From Atopobium sp. ICM42b (GTDB lineage Bacteria; Actinomycetota; Coriobacteriia; Coriobacteriales; Atopobiaceae), in contig JDFH01000021.1 of NCBI GenBank assembly GCA_000564995.1, positions 1 through 26,835 of the forward strand: DNA of 26,835 nt, read 5' to 3'. The notes below the pieces were generated by a model. That model saw only the letters and a program-made list of their open reading frames with translations. It did no database searches and was not told the DNA's origin. Positions within the stretch are counted from its first letter, which is position 1. Every line of letters begins with the position of its first letter. The position numbers and the translations under genes were made by a program. Below are positions 1 to 7,843 of this stretch, piece by piece.

Positions 1-43
1 CAAAATAGCGCAGCTTTGGTAGGTTCTGCCGAAGAATCGACAT
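1..43 (-). CDS. Possible 5' end of a gene running off the left edge
   Basis: On the minus strand an ATG at 43-41 opens the frame MSILRQNLPKLRYF, which is still open at the window edge. The right repeat copy has the same start (MSILQRDLPKLRYF), with three clustered amino-acid changes. There is an AGGA just before the ATG, but it is too close to be a good ribosome binding site. I do not recognise the product. It could be the start of a real protein gene outside the window, or a short peptide like the one at the right end. Confidence 0.3.
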   Translation of the reverse strand, partial: MSILRQNLPKLRYF

Positions 44-231
44 GTTCCTAATCAAGAGAGCCGGGCAGCTAGGCGGCCGCACTACCCGGTATGCATCTCT
101 ATGCATAAACTTAACCTAATATGCTTAAACATGAATAGACTTATATAAGAAATTTAACTATCGATAAATTCTGTATCTACGGAACACACTTAAGTCGGAT
201 ATTCTGCTCAGATGGGGGCATATTACACACC
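1..231. repeat. Left copy of a 231-bp dispersed direct repeat
   Basis: This stretch aligns without gaps to 26605-26835, with 21 mismatches in 231 positions (about 91% identity, counted by eye). The left copy starts at the window edge and the right copy ends at the other edge, so the true repeat may be longer. It contains paired ATGCAT words (91-96 and 101-106), a CTTATATAAG palindrome (130-139) and a potential hairpin (61-65 with 85-89). On the minus strand it leads into an ATG at 41-43. It reads as a duplicated gene leader rather than a transposon end. Confidence 0.9.
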
Positions 232-664
232 TAATGACGATAATCTGCATGCTTTAGCTATTTTCAGCGTCATGTATACGTCTTTTTGACAGATTATCCG
301 ACTTTGGTGTGTTTCCCAAATCCGAAATTTGCCTCGCGAGGCGATGGCGAGAAGATCCGATTTTCTTGCATGCCGTATACCTGCGGTTTTATGTGATTGC
401 ATATTTTATAAGTTCGGATATGTATATAAAAAGTTTCATGGCATCTTTTGGATCGAACTTGAGCCACATTCAAGATGTATTTAAGGTTCATTGCCATTGC
501 CATTGCCATTGCCATTGGCATTGCCATTGGCATTGCCATGATATTCGTAGAAATTCAAAAGATATTTGAGCAGCTGTTTGTAACCCTTTCCGGAAAATTT
601 AAATCAGCTTAACAGCGATTTAACACCCCTTCTGTTGTACTAGAGCCAGGAGAAGGGAGTATCT
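232..664. other. Intergenic region with palindromes and a microsatellite
   Basis: No convincing gene is seen between the left repeat and the first plus-strand gene. It contains an inverted repeat GATAATCTG/CAGATTATC (239-247 and 290-298) and a perfect 12-bp palindrome GCCTCGCGAGGC (331-342). One copy of the recurrent motif GGCGAGAAGATC lies at 346-357, and a hexanucleotide repeat at 489-536. The open frames crossing this stretch on both strands are driven by the low-complexity repeat and lack ribosome binding sites. Promoters for the redox genes downstream are probably here, but I could not fix them. Confidence 0.6.
489..536. repeat. Hexanucleotide tandem repeat, 8 units of CATTG(C/G)
   Basis: Eight consecutive 6-bp units occur: CATTGC x4, CATTGG, CATTGC, CATTGG, CATTGC. 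A frame through it on either strand would encode a dipeptide repeat (His-Cys/His-Trp or Met-Ala), which is typical of a microsatellite and not of a gene. It lies 130 bp upstream of the redox operon. Confidence 0.9.
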
Positions 665-832
665 ATGAAATCAAAGCAAGCTTGTGGTTGGAGCTGCCGC
701 CTACGTGTCCTGCCTATTCTATTTTTGCTATTAGGATGTGCATTTGTAGTCTATGGCGCTTCTCGCGGAGAGGTTAGTGCTGTATTGGGAAAAGCGGTAC
801 GAATCTGCCTTGAGTGTGTAGGTATTGGTTAG
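665..832 (+). CDS. Small CXXC membrane protein, CD1871A-like
   Basis: This is a 55-aa protein, preceded by a strong AGGAGAAGGGAG ribosome binding site. It has a basic N terminus, one membrane span (about residues 16-31), and a C-terminal stretch ending in RICLECVGIG with a CXXC pair (C48, C51). This matches my memory of the small CD1871A-type CXXC proteins, which commonly sit beside NapH-like 4Fe-4S proteins and TlpA-like thioredoxins. The same two neighbours follow here, 10 bp and about 1 kb downstream. The likely role, inferred only, is a membrane-tethered redox partner or accessory in thiol electron transfer across the membrane. The gene is short enough to be missed by automatic callers. 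Confidence 0.75.
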   Translation: MKSKQACGWSCRLRVLPILFLLLGCAFVVYGASRGEVSAVLGKAVRICLECVGIG

Positions 833-842
833 GTGACCTGCA

Positions 843-1802
843 GTGAAAGTCTTCTCAGGGATAAAATTTCTTGGAAAGAAAGTGCGAGAATTTATCACTA
901 AAAGAGGTTTCGTGCAGGCATGCGCAACCTTTCTAACCAACCCTCACCTAACAAATTTTGCTAAGGGAACTATCTATACTGGTCCTGCAAAGTCAGTCTG
1001 TGTCCCTGGACTTAACTGCTATTCTTGCCCAGCAGCTACGGGAGCTTGCCCTATTGGAGCATTTCAGGCAGTAGTTGGATCTTCTAAATTCAGCTTCTCG
1101 TATTACATTACGGGTTTTTTGATTCTCATTGGAACTTTGCTAGGCAGGTTTGTCTGCGGATTTCTTTGCCCATTTGGCTGGGTACAAGATCTTCTCCACA
1201 AGATTCCATTCCCAAAAAAATTTAGCACTAAAAAGCTCAAAGCCTTGCGCTATTTGAAGTACGTCATATTAATTGTGCTTGTCTGGGCTCTACCAGCTTT
1301 GATTCAAAATGCCGTAGGAATGGGAGAGCCTTATTTCTGTAAGTATGTTTGTCCACAGGGAATTCTCGAGGGAGCAATTCCGCTTTCTTTAGCAGATATC
1401 AGCATTAGGGCAGCTCTGGGCACACTTTTTACGATGAAGTTCAGCATTCTGGCAACTGTCGTACTGTTGAGCATCATGTTTTATCGTCCTTTTTGCAAAT
1501 GGATTTGCCCGCTCGGGGCTTTTTATTCGCTGTTCAATCGCATCTCAATTTTGCAGTATCGAGTTGACGAGAAGACCTGTGTAAGCTGCGGAAAGTGTGC
1601 GCGTACATGCAAGATGGACGTAGATATTACGAAGAATAACGCAGCTCTTGAGTGCATTCGTTGCGGAGAGTGTATAAAGGTATGTCCTGTTCATGCGATT
1701 GATGCAAAGCTCCTGTTAATCAACAAGAAAATTGAGCAGTCGGAAAAGGTTGCCACAGCAAAGCAATTGGCTGATCTACAGGCGACAAGCTCAATAAAGT
1801 AA
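843..1802 (+). CDS. NapH/YccM-like membrane 4Fe-4S protein
   Basis: This 319-aa protein starts at GTG 843 behind AGGTGA. It has several hydrophobic spans (about 85-103, 138-157, 197-214) and two membrane-adjacent cysteine motifs of the NapH/NosR/RdxA type, CGFLCP (C105, C109) and CKWICP (C218, C222). Extra cysteine pairs occur near 53-69 and 166-170. The C terminus is a cytoplasmic ferredoxin domain with two CX2CX2CX3C(P/K) clusters (C246/249/252/256 and C271/274/277/281). Family members pass electrons between the quinone pool or cytoplasmic donors and exported redox proteins. The gene lies between the CXXC microprotein and the TlpA-like lipoprotein, so delivery of reducing power to that thioredoxin is the obvious inference. 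The exact electron donor and substrate cannot be read from sequence. Confidence 0.85.
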   Translation: MKVFSGIKFLGKKVREFITKRGFVQACATFLTNPHLTNFAKGTIYTGPAKSVCVPGLNCYSCPAATGACPIGAFQAVVGSSKFSFSYYITGFLILIGTLLGRFVCGFLCPFGWVQDLLHKIPFPKKFSTKKLKALRYLKYVILIVLVWALPALIQNAVGMGEPYFCKYVCPQGILEGAIPLSLADISIRAALGTLFTMKFSILATVVLLSIMFYRPFCKWICPLGAFYSLFNRISILQYRVDEKTCVSCGKCARTCKMDVDITKNNAALECIRCGECIKVCPVHAIDAKLLLINKKIEQSEKVATAKQLADLQATSSIK

Positions 1803-1861
1803 GTGTCATAAAACGTGTATAGCTACGTTTCGTACGTAGAAAAGACAGAAAGGACTATGAA

Positions 1862-2500
1862 ATGAAAAAATTTGTAACAAAATCCCTGACGTATGTCGCT
1901 GGCCTACTTATGGCAGTTGCGCTTGTTGGATGCAGCATTGGTGGTACTGGCAACACAGGCACAACAACCGCTCCAACTGCCGAGCAGCAGAATTCTGCTG
2001 CAGTTCCACCTGAGGCAGCATCAAAACTGCACCTCAAAGACGGCGATACCTTCCCAGATTTCAAGGCAACAGATATCACTACTGGCGCTACCTATGACAA
2101 CACCGTATTTGGACAGAATAAGGTCACTGTTCTGACCTTCTGGTTCAATGGCTGTACTGGCTGCATTCAGGAGATGCCAATGCTTCAAGAACTTGCTGAT
2201 ACCTATAAGGACAAAGGTGTCAATGTCTTGGGTGTTAACGCCGAAGCCGCATACACGGACGACGCTAAGAAGGAGGCCGTGAATATTCTCCAGAAGCAGG
2301 GCGTTACCTACGGAAACGTCGCTCTTGATCCTCACAGCGATGGCGGTCACGTTATCGAAGGCCTCACAGCGTTCCCAACCACTATGGTTATTGACCAGAA
2401 CGGTAGACTTGTGGGCGATCCAATTACCGGTGGCTCCAGCAAGCTTCAAGGCAGCGAACTTCAAAAGCGCGTTGACCAGGCTCTTGCTCAGTCAAAGTAG
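1862..2500 (+). CDS. TlpA-like thioredoxin-fold lipoprotein
   Basis: The protein has 212 aa. Residues 1-23 are a lipoprotein signal with lipobox LVGC (C24), followed by a Thr/Ala-rich low-complexity linker (about 25-50). The thioredoxin/AhpC-TSA domain then runs to the end. The active site is GCTGC with the CXXC pair at C98 and C101, in the place of the usual WCXXC; the Trp before the first Cys is replaced by Gly. The cis-Pro region FPTTMVID is present. It is predicted to be an outer-face, membrane-anchored thiol reductase or oxidase that takes electrons from the NapH-like protein upstream. A short CTACGT/ACGTAG hairpin (1823-1839) lies in the gap between the two genes, and both are on the same strand, so cotranscription is likely. 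Confidence 0.88.
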   Translation: MKKFVTKSLTYVAGLLMAVALVGCSIGGTGNTGTTTAPTAEQQNSAAVPPEAASKLHLKDGDTFPDFKATDITTGATYDNTVFGQNKVTVLTFWFNGCTGCIQEMPMLQELADTYKDKGVNVLGVNAEAAYTDDAKKEAVNILQKQGVTYGNVALDPHSDGGHVIEGLTAFPTTMVIDQNGRLVGDPITGGSSKLQGSELQKRVDQALAQSK

Positions 2501-2532
2501 GTTATAGAAACTTACATACCACTCACGGCACA

Positions 2533-2554
2533 CGGCGAGAAGAACTTCTCGCCG
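2533..2554. terminator. Perfect hairpin built of two GGCGAGAAG motifs
   Basis: CGGCGAGAAG and its exact reverse complement are separated by 2 nt, just after the TlpA-like gene. There is no clear T-run after it, so intrinsic termination is uncertain. The arms are the same motif that recurs in other gaps of this window. Confidence 0.6.
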
Positions 2555-2595
2555 TAGGGTTCAATCGGTTAGCATTTGAAGTGTTGTATGAAGTA

Positions 2596-2630
2596 CGCCT
2601 GGACTAAGTCATTTGAGCTTGGTCCAGGCG
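2596..2630. promoter_or_regulatory. Long hairpin upstream of the response regulator
   Basis: Arms of 13 bp start with CGCCTGGAC and end with GTCCAGGCG, with one T-G wobble and a 9-nt loop. They sit 48 bp before the TTG start of the response regulator. There is no T-run. It could be an operator, a 5' UTR structure or a transcript end; I cannot tell which. Confidence 0.45.
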
Positions 2631-2678
2631 CACTCTAATACTTGCAAATAGCATCAAGCTGCATTTGAAAGGGAAGAA

Positions 2679-3359
2679 TTGAAAATCCTTGTAGTGGAAG
2701 ATGAAAAAGAGCTTCTTGTCTCTATTGGAGAGGGGCTTGAGCTGGACGGTTATTACGTTGATCTTGTCGACAACGGCACTCAGGCTCTTGAAATGGCTCA
2801 GCTTGAGCAATATGACCTGATTCTACTTGACCTTAACCTTCCTGGTATCGATGGACTTGATTTGCTGCGTACACTACGAGCGGAGCACTCAGAGACTAAG
2901 GTGCTGATTCTTTCTGCGCGTTCATCGGTGTCTGATCGCATTGTTGGATTAGACGCGGGTGCTGATGACTACCTTATAAAACCCTTTGCGTTTGGTGAGC
3001 TCGAGGCCCGTATTAGGACGCTCTTGCGCCGCGAATATACGCATGGAGAAGCGTCTTTGACGCTGGGAGAACTTCGGTTTGACACTACGGCTCGACAAGT
3101 TTTTGTTGGAGACGCGCAGATTAATTTCACCAAGAAAGAACTTGCAATTCTAGAGTATCTGATGCGACATGCTGGAGCGGTTGTGAGCAGTGAAGAGCTC
3201 ATGACTCATGCGTGGGATAGCAACGTGGACTTATTCAGTAATTCTGTGCGTGTTCACATTTTTTCGGTACGAAAAAAGTTACGAGAAGCTCTTGGATATG
3301 ACCCAATTTCTAACAAAGTAGGAGAAGGTTATTGCTTTAAGAGGGACAGCGATGACTAA
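2679..3359 (+). CDS. OmpR-family response regulator
   Basis: This 226-aa protein starts at a TTG codon (2679) preceded by GGGAAG; no better start is in frame. The receiver domain (1-115) has the acidic pocket E7/D8, the phospho-acceptor D51 (LLDLNLPG), S79 and K101 (IKPF). The C-terminal winged helix (about 125-222) has the expected NSVRVHIFSVRKKL recognition helix and a GEGYCF wing. It is translationally coupled to the histidine kinase, which starts 8 bp before its stop. The target genes are not shown by the sequence. The adjacent thiol-redox block is the natural candidate, possibly with envelope oxidative or thiol stress as the signal. Confidence 0.93.
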   Translation: MKILVVEDEKELLVSIGEGLELDGYYVDLVDNGTQALEMAQLEQYDLILLDLNLPGIDGLDLLRTLRAEHSETKVLILSARSSVSDRIVGLDAGADDYLIKPFAFGELEARIRTLLRREYTHGEASLTLGELRFDTTARQVFVGDAQINFTKKELAILEYLMRHAGAVVSSEELMTHAWDSNVDLFSNSVRVHIFSVRKKLREALGYDPISNKVGEGYCFKRDSDD

Positions 3360-4512
3360 GATACGTGAAATAATCCCAAAGCCAATGCGCTCGATACGTG
3401 CCCAACTCACCCTTCTTATGGTGGGCTTATTGGTGTGCTGTTGCGTTGTTTTGACCTGGCTTGTGTATCGCTCGACTTCTGAGCTGCTGGAACTAGCTGC
3501 AGCCAACGCCATCAATCAGGGAGCTCTTTCTATCGTTTTGGATGTAGATGCTATCGAACGCTCTATTTTGTTTGACGCGCTGGGTATCTTGCTTGTTGTG
3601 ATCGCTGCGGGAAGCTGTGTAGCTTATTTTTTAATAGGCCACTATACCAATCCAGTTCAACAACTCTCTGCTCACATGAAAGAAATTAGCCCAAATACCT
3701 TGTCTGATTCCATTGAAATTGAGGGCGGTGGAGAAGAGATTCAAGAGCTGGTTAAGTCATTTAATCAGATGACTGAGCAATTAGATGAAGCATTTGCAAT
3801 GCAGAGGCGCTTCTCGGCAAGCGCAGCTCACGAGCTCAGAACGCCAATTACCGTACTGCGGACCAAGCTGGATGTTTTTAAGAAAAAGAAACGCGAACAA
3901 CATGAATATGACGAGCTTGTAACTACGATGGAGACATACATTGACCGCCTATCTTCCATCATCACTGACCTTTTGGAATTTGCGGAGACATCTGAGCTAG
4001 GAGAGGTTGAGGACGTTTCTCTTGAATCAGTAGTTAAAACGGTCGTGGATGATCTTGAATCGGTTGCCCAAAATAATATGGTAAACGTGCAGGTTAACAC
4101 GCAGATTGATGCACATTCTGATACACAATCTGAGGCACAGACCTTTATCGTTAAAGGAAATACCAATCTGCTATACCGAGCTCTTTACAACCTGGTTGAA
4201 AATGCCATTCGCTATAACCATAAAGAGGGGTCAGTCAACATTGCCCTGGAGATTGAGGGCCAGGAGTGTCTTGTTACAATTGCCGATACAGGAGTAGGCA
4301 TAGCACCTGAACAAAGAGAGCTTGTATTTGAGCCGTTCTACAGGGTGAATAAGTCACGATCCAGAGAGTTTGGCGGTGCGGGTATTGGTCTCTCGCTGGT
4401 TAAAACTATCTTAAAGCGACATGGAGCTTCCATAACAGTCTCTGAAAACAACCCTCAGGGTTCTGTATTTACAATCAGAATTCCACTGGTTAATTCAATA
4501 GATTTTGACTAA
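3352..4512 (+). CDS. Sensor histidine kinase, HAMP type
   Basis: The protein has 386 aa and overlaps the response regulator by 8 bp. There are two membrane spans (about 18-40 and 75-96) around a very short extracytoplasmic loop (about 34 aa). A HAMP domain follows (about 97-148), then HisKA with the phospho-His in AAHELRTPI (H160), then HATPase_c with the N-box NLVENAIRYN, G1 box DTGVGIAP and G2 box FGGAGIGLSL. The small outer loop argues against a large ligand-binding domain and suggests sensing within the membrane or through a partner protein. The low-complexity stretch near residue 255 (alternating Asp/Thr/Ser/Gln) is a linker inside the ATPase region. Confidence 0.93.
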   Translation: MTKIREIIPKPMRSIRAQLTLLMVGLLVCCCVVLTWLVYRSTSELLELAAANAINQGALSIVLDVDAIERSILFDALGILLVVIAAGSCVAYFLIGHYTNPVQQLSAHMKEISPNTLSDSIEIEGGGEEIQELVKSFNQMTEQLDEAFAMQRRFSASAAHELRTPITVLRTKLDVFKKKKREQHEYDELVTTMETYIDRLSSIITDLLEFAETSELGEVEDVSLESVVKTVVDDLESVAQNNMVNVQVNTQIDAHSDTQSEAQTFIVKGNTNLLYRALYNLVENAIRYNHKEGSVNIALEIEGQECLVTIADTGVGIAPEQRELVFEPFYRVNKSRSREFGGAGIGLSLVKTILKRHGASITVSENNPQGSVFTIRIPLVNSIDFD

Positions 4513-4636
4513 CTTCTACATACTTCATCGGTGCTGCCGTTTGGAGATAAGACGAAATACCAGCTTATGGCGAGAAGTACAACGGCTAAAATAGTTCTTA
4601 GCACACAGATGCCCTAGTGATGAAGGGGAGCCACGC

Positions 4637-5305
4637 ATGGAATTTGTTCTGGATACAGCTGATCTTGAGGCAGTTAAGCAGCTTGATGAGCTTTTGACTA
4701 TTGATGGAGTTACCACTAATCCCGCAATCATCACTAGAAGTGGTAAGCAACCCGAACAGATAATCAAAGAGTTCGTAGAGTATCTGTTGCCTGAGCAAAA
4801 GTTCTTTGTGCAGGTTGTTTCAACTGACTATCAGACGATGTTGGAAGAGGCTCGTTATATATGTAGCCTTCGTTCCGAGAATACCTATGTGAAGATTCCT
4901 GTTACCCGCAACGGATATAAGGCAATTAAACAGCTCAAGTCCGAGGGCCTCGGTGTTCTGGCAACGGCAATTTATTCTGCGGACGAGGCATTTTTGGCGG
5001 CCATGAATGGCGCAGATTACCTGGCTCCTTATGTTAACCGCATGTGTAATTACGGTGACGGCATCGGTCAGGTTTTTGATCTTATGCAGATGCTTGAAAC
5101 CCACGGACTGAATTCCAAGATTCTTGCTGCATCATTTAAGAATACTGAGCAGGTTCATGCGCTCATCTCTGCTGGCATCGATGCGGTCACCCTTCCACCC
5201 GATATTATCTATACCATGATGGATCATCCTGGAACAAAGATTGCTGTTGATGAGTTTTCTGTTGCATGGCGCGAGGCTTATGGTAGGGATACTCTACTGG
5301 GATAG
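4637..5305 (+). CDS. Fructose-6-phosphate aldolase / transaldolase, FSA-type
   Basis: At 222 aa it is the size of the short FSA/TalC subfamily (classical transaldolases are over 300 aa). It opens MEFVLDTAD, followed by DGVTTNPAII. The Schiff-base lysine is K86 in VKIPVT. The ATAIYS and ADYLAPYVNR motifs typical of the family are also present. Members either split fructose 6-phosphate to dihydroxyacetone and glyceraldehyde 3-phosphate or act as transaldolase; sequence alone does not decide. GGGGAG lies 6 bp before ATG. It ends in a strong terminator, so it is its own transcription unit. Its place just before a PTS operon suggests related sugar-phosphate metabolism. Confidence 0.88.
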   Translation: MEFVLDTADLEAVKQLDELLTIDGVTTNPAIITRSGKQPEQIIKEFVEYLLPEQKFFVQVVSTDYQTMLEEARYICSLRSENTYVKIPVTRNGYKAIKQLKSEGLGVLATAIYSADEAFLAAMNGADYLAPYVNRMCNYGDGIGQVFDLMQMLETHGLNSKILAASFKNTEQVHALISAGIDAVTLPPDIIYTMMDHPGTKIAVDEFSVAWREAYGRDTLLG

Positions 5306-5332
5306 GCTTGCTAATAAATATTGGTCCAGAGG

Positions 5333-5371
5333 AACAAGACCTCGATGAGCAATCATCGAGGTCTTGTTTTT
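5333..5371 (+). terminator. Strong intrinsic terminator after the aldolase gene
   Basis: It has perfect 16-bp arms (5333-5348 and 5353-5368) closing a GCAA tetraloop, followed by TTTT. The A-rich 5' side and T-rich 3' side make it potentially bidirectional. Confidence 0.92.
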
Positions 5372-5514
5372 ATGATTGAAAGATTAAACTGAGCAGAAAA
5401 ATAATTAATACTTTGATATATAAGGAGCTTCCCATTTACTTCAAAGTGAATGAATCAAATGATATTTGTTCGGTCTTGAAACAGCATATAACCTAATTAT
5501 GAGGTGGAAATAAA

Positions 5515-7551
5515 ATGAAAAGTCGAGTGGAAAATTTATTTAATATATTGTGCCGAGAAGCTGACCAGATTTCTGTTGAGAAGTTTGCGACGCAGCACAA
5601 TGTAACCTCTCGAACTGTTTATAAAGATCTATCAACCTTAAACCAACTTTTGATTTCTCAAGGCCTTACTTCAATTCAAAATGCAAGAGGTATTTTGACC
5701 TATGAAGCTCCAGTTGAAATTGAGTTTTCAGAGCTGGTGAAAAAAGACGATATTTTTTATCTTGATCCAGAAATGAGAAGACGAGTTATTCTCAATCTTG
5801 TCATCTTACGAGCAAGAGAAATATCAATTTCAGAACTTCAGCATGCTATTGGGGTTTCTAAAAATACAATCCAGAGAGATTTGGATGAAGTTAAAAAGAG
5901 TTTCACTGGAAGTTATTTCTGCATAGAGGCTACTCCTTTTAAAGGTGTATCAGTCACAGGCAACGAACTCAAGATAAGAGGCCTTTTTGCTGATAACTTA
6001 ACAAAAGATTGGCCATATCTAAATGCATTTATAAGTGTGCAGGACAGTGAACGAATCAATCAAATAAAAACTTCAATAGATGAAATATCAAATTGTCTTC
6101 AAGTTGAGTATTCGGAAAATGCTCAGCAAAAGTTAATTGCTTACATGCTTGTATCCATTGCAAGATTTAAGGGGAATAAGCTTCTTGGTCTTCCCTGCAA
6201 CATTGATAAACCGGATTTGCTGGGCAGTCCTGAATACGGTGCAGTAAATAAATGTGTAGATAATTTAAAAGAACTCTATGGTGAAGACATTACAGAGGAT
6301 GAGCTGTATTTCCTTTCAGCAAAATTTAGAGAATCAACTGTTGTCGGGATGAGTGATTACATCTCCGAAAACTGGATCAGGTTGAGAATTTTAGTTTCTG
6401 AATTCATCAACAAAATGGATCAGCTGGTTACACCATCGAATTTTGCCAATGACGAAAAGCTTTTTGAAAGCATACTTAATCACTTAAGACCTGCATACTG
6501 GCGTGCTGTAAGTGGAGAAGCAGTATACAATCCACTTTTAGATTATGTAGTAAATGAGTTTGAAGGCTTATATAAAGCGACAGCTGAATCGATTTATATT
6601 TTGGAAAAGGGACTTTCAGTCTCCTTTTCTGATGACGAAATTGCATTTCTTACTATGTTCTTCATGGCTTCCCAGGAGAGAACAAAAAGGCCCGTCGAGT
6701 TAAGACCTAAGGTGATTGTGGTCTGTCATGCTGGTGTGGCTACATCTGAAATAGTTTCTTCAAGACTAGAGTCCAAATATGAAGTTTCAGTACTGGGAAC
6801 TTTTGGATTAAATGAAGCACAGAAATGGCTGGAAAATCACAGCATTGATTTTGTCGTCAGCACGTTTCCTTTTACGTATAAGAACGTCAAGGTTGTTGAA
6901 GTTTCCCCTCAGCTTGACTTAAGAGATCAAAGAAAAATTGAAAATATTCTCAGAGTGAGCGAAAAAACTATTTCTCCGGATGAAATTATATCCATCGTTT
7001 CACAAACAGTAACTCTTAGTAAATCTGACAAAAAAACCTTACAGAAAAAACTCGAAGAGTATTTAGGTTTTTTGCCTAAGCAGGATAAAGAAGAAAGGTA
7101 TTGCCCAATGCTAGAAGAAGTCCTTACAGAAGATTTAGTTGAAACACATTACTGTGCCAAAGATAGCGACGATGCAGTTAGGGAGGCTGGAAGATTATTA
7201 GTAAAGAAAGGTGTTGCAAAGGAAGAGTACATTGAGGCAATGATAGAAAATGTCCGAATCAACGGAACCTATATTGTTATTGCCCCAGGCATCGCAATGC
7301 CTCATGCAAGACCAGAAGAAGGTGCTCTAGGTATTGGCTTTTCGCTCATCACTCTTGAGCAGCCAGTAAATTTTGGACACCCAAAGAATGACCCAGTACA
7401 ACTGGTAGTTGCTCTTTGTGCAATAGATCATCAAACGCATTTAAATGCACTTGCAGATTTGGCAGAGCTTCTAAGCGATGAGGAAAACGTTCAGAAGATA
7501 TTAAAAGCAGACAAAGCTGCTGAAGTAATCGCAATTACAAGTAGGAGGTAG
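5515..7551 (+). CDS. PRD-containing PTS activator with EIIB-like and EIIA domains
   Basis: The protein has 678 aa; GAGGTGG lies 7 bp before ATG. Domain order: N-terminal HTH (about 1-60), second Mga/HTH-like segment (about 90-130), PRD1 (about 185-285), PRD2 (about 295-395), EIIB-like domain (about 398-485, C404 in VVCHAGVATS) and EIIA of the mannitol/ascorbate type (about 535-675, H597 in GIAMPHARPE). This is the MtlR/LicR plan, a DNA-binding activator controlled by PTS phosphorylation and not an RNA-binding antiterminator. The usual PRD histidines appear mostly lost: PRD1 has LIAYML where a His is expected, and PRD2 keeps only H323 (ILNHLRP). Sequence is AT-richer than the chaperone genes. 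EIIB follows 6 bp downstream. Confidence 0.9.
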   Translation: MKSRVENLFNILCREADQISVEKFATQHNVTSRTVYKDLSTLNQLLISQGLTSIQNARGILTYEAPVEIEFSELVKKDDIFYLDPEMRRRVILNLVILRAREISISELQHAIGVSKNTIQRDLDEVKKSFTGSYFCIEATPFKGVSVTGNELKIRGLFADNLTKDWPYLNAFISVQDSERINQIKTSIDEISNCLQVEYSENAQQKLIAYMLVSIARFKGNKLLGLPCNIDKPDLLGSPEYGAVNKCVDNLKELYGEDITEDELYFLSAKFRESTVVGMSDYISENWIRLRILVSEFINKMDQLVTPSNFANDEKLFESILNHLRPAYWRAVSGEAVYNPLLDYVVNEFEGLYKATAESIYILEKGLSVSFSDDEIAFLTMFFMASQERTKRPVELRPKVIVVCHAGVATSEIVSSRLESKYEVSVLGTFGLNEAQKWLENHSIDFVVSTFPFTYKNVKVVEVSPQLDLRDQRKIENILRVSEKTISPDEIISIVSQTVTLSKSDKKTLQKKLEEYLGFLPKQDKEERYCPMLEEVLTEDLVETHYCAKDSDDAVREAGRLLVKKGVAKEEYIEAMIENVRINGTYIVIAPGIAMPHARPEEGALGIGFSLITLEQPVNFGHPKNDPVQLVVALCAIDHQTHLNALADLAELLSDEENVQKILKADKAAEVIAITSRR

Positions 7552-7557
7552 GTAATT

Positions 7558-7839
7558 ATGATTAAAGTTGTAACAGTGTGTGGTGCTGGGGTAGGCAGTA
7601 GCATGATGATGAGGCTATTTACCCAGCAGATTTTAGATGCCGAAGGAATTGACGGAACTGTTGACGCGTCAGATATCGGCTCCGTAGACCCATCTGCATA
7701 TGATTTAGTTATTACTACATCAGATTTTGCTGATGCTCTGAGGGAAACTTCTGTTCCAATAATTCGCATCGACAACATGATGGATAAGGCATATCTAAAA
7801 GATCAGCTAATGCAGCACATTAACCAGATGGAAGGATAG
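7558..7839 (+). CDS. PTS EIIB component, ascorbate-type (UlaB/SgaB-like)
   Basis: This is a 93-aa single domain with the phospho-cysteine C8 in VTVCGAGVGSS, the P-loop-like signature of lactose/ascorbate-type EIIB proteins. A strong RBS (AGGAGGTAGG) overlaps the end of the activator gene. It transfers phosphate from an EIIA histidine to the sugar as it passes through EIIC. Since EIIC starts 4 bp after its stop, the two are surely cotranscribed. Confidence 0.92.
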   Translation: MIKVVTVCGAGVGSSMMMRLFTQQILDAEGIDGTVDASDIGSVDPSAYDLVITTSDFADALRETSVPIIRIDNMMDKAYLKDQLMQHINQMEG

Positions 7840-7843
7840 TGTC

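Noticed and set aside
309..569. Open frames on both strands across 294-569
   Set aside because: Both depend on the CATTGC microsatellite, giving alternating-residue peptides, and neither has a ribosome binding site.
5515..7551. BglG-type RNA antiterminator
   Set aside because: The N terminus has HTH domains and no CAT RNA-binding domain, and no antiterminator/terminator pair is seen before the EII genes. It is better read as a DNA-binding activator.
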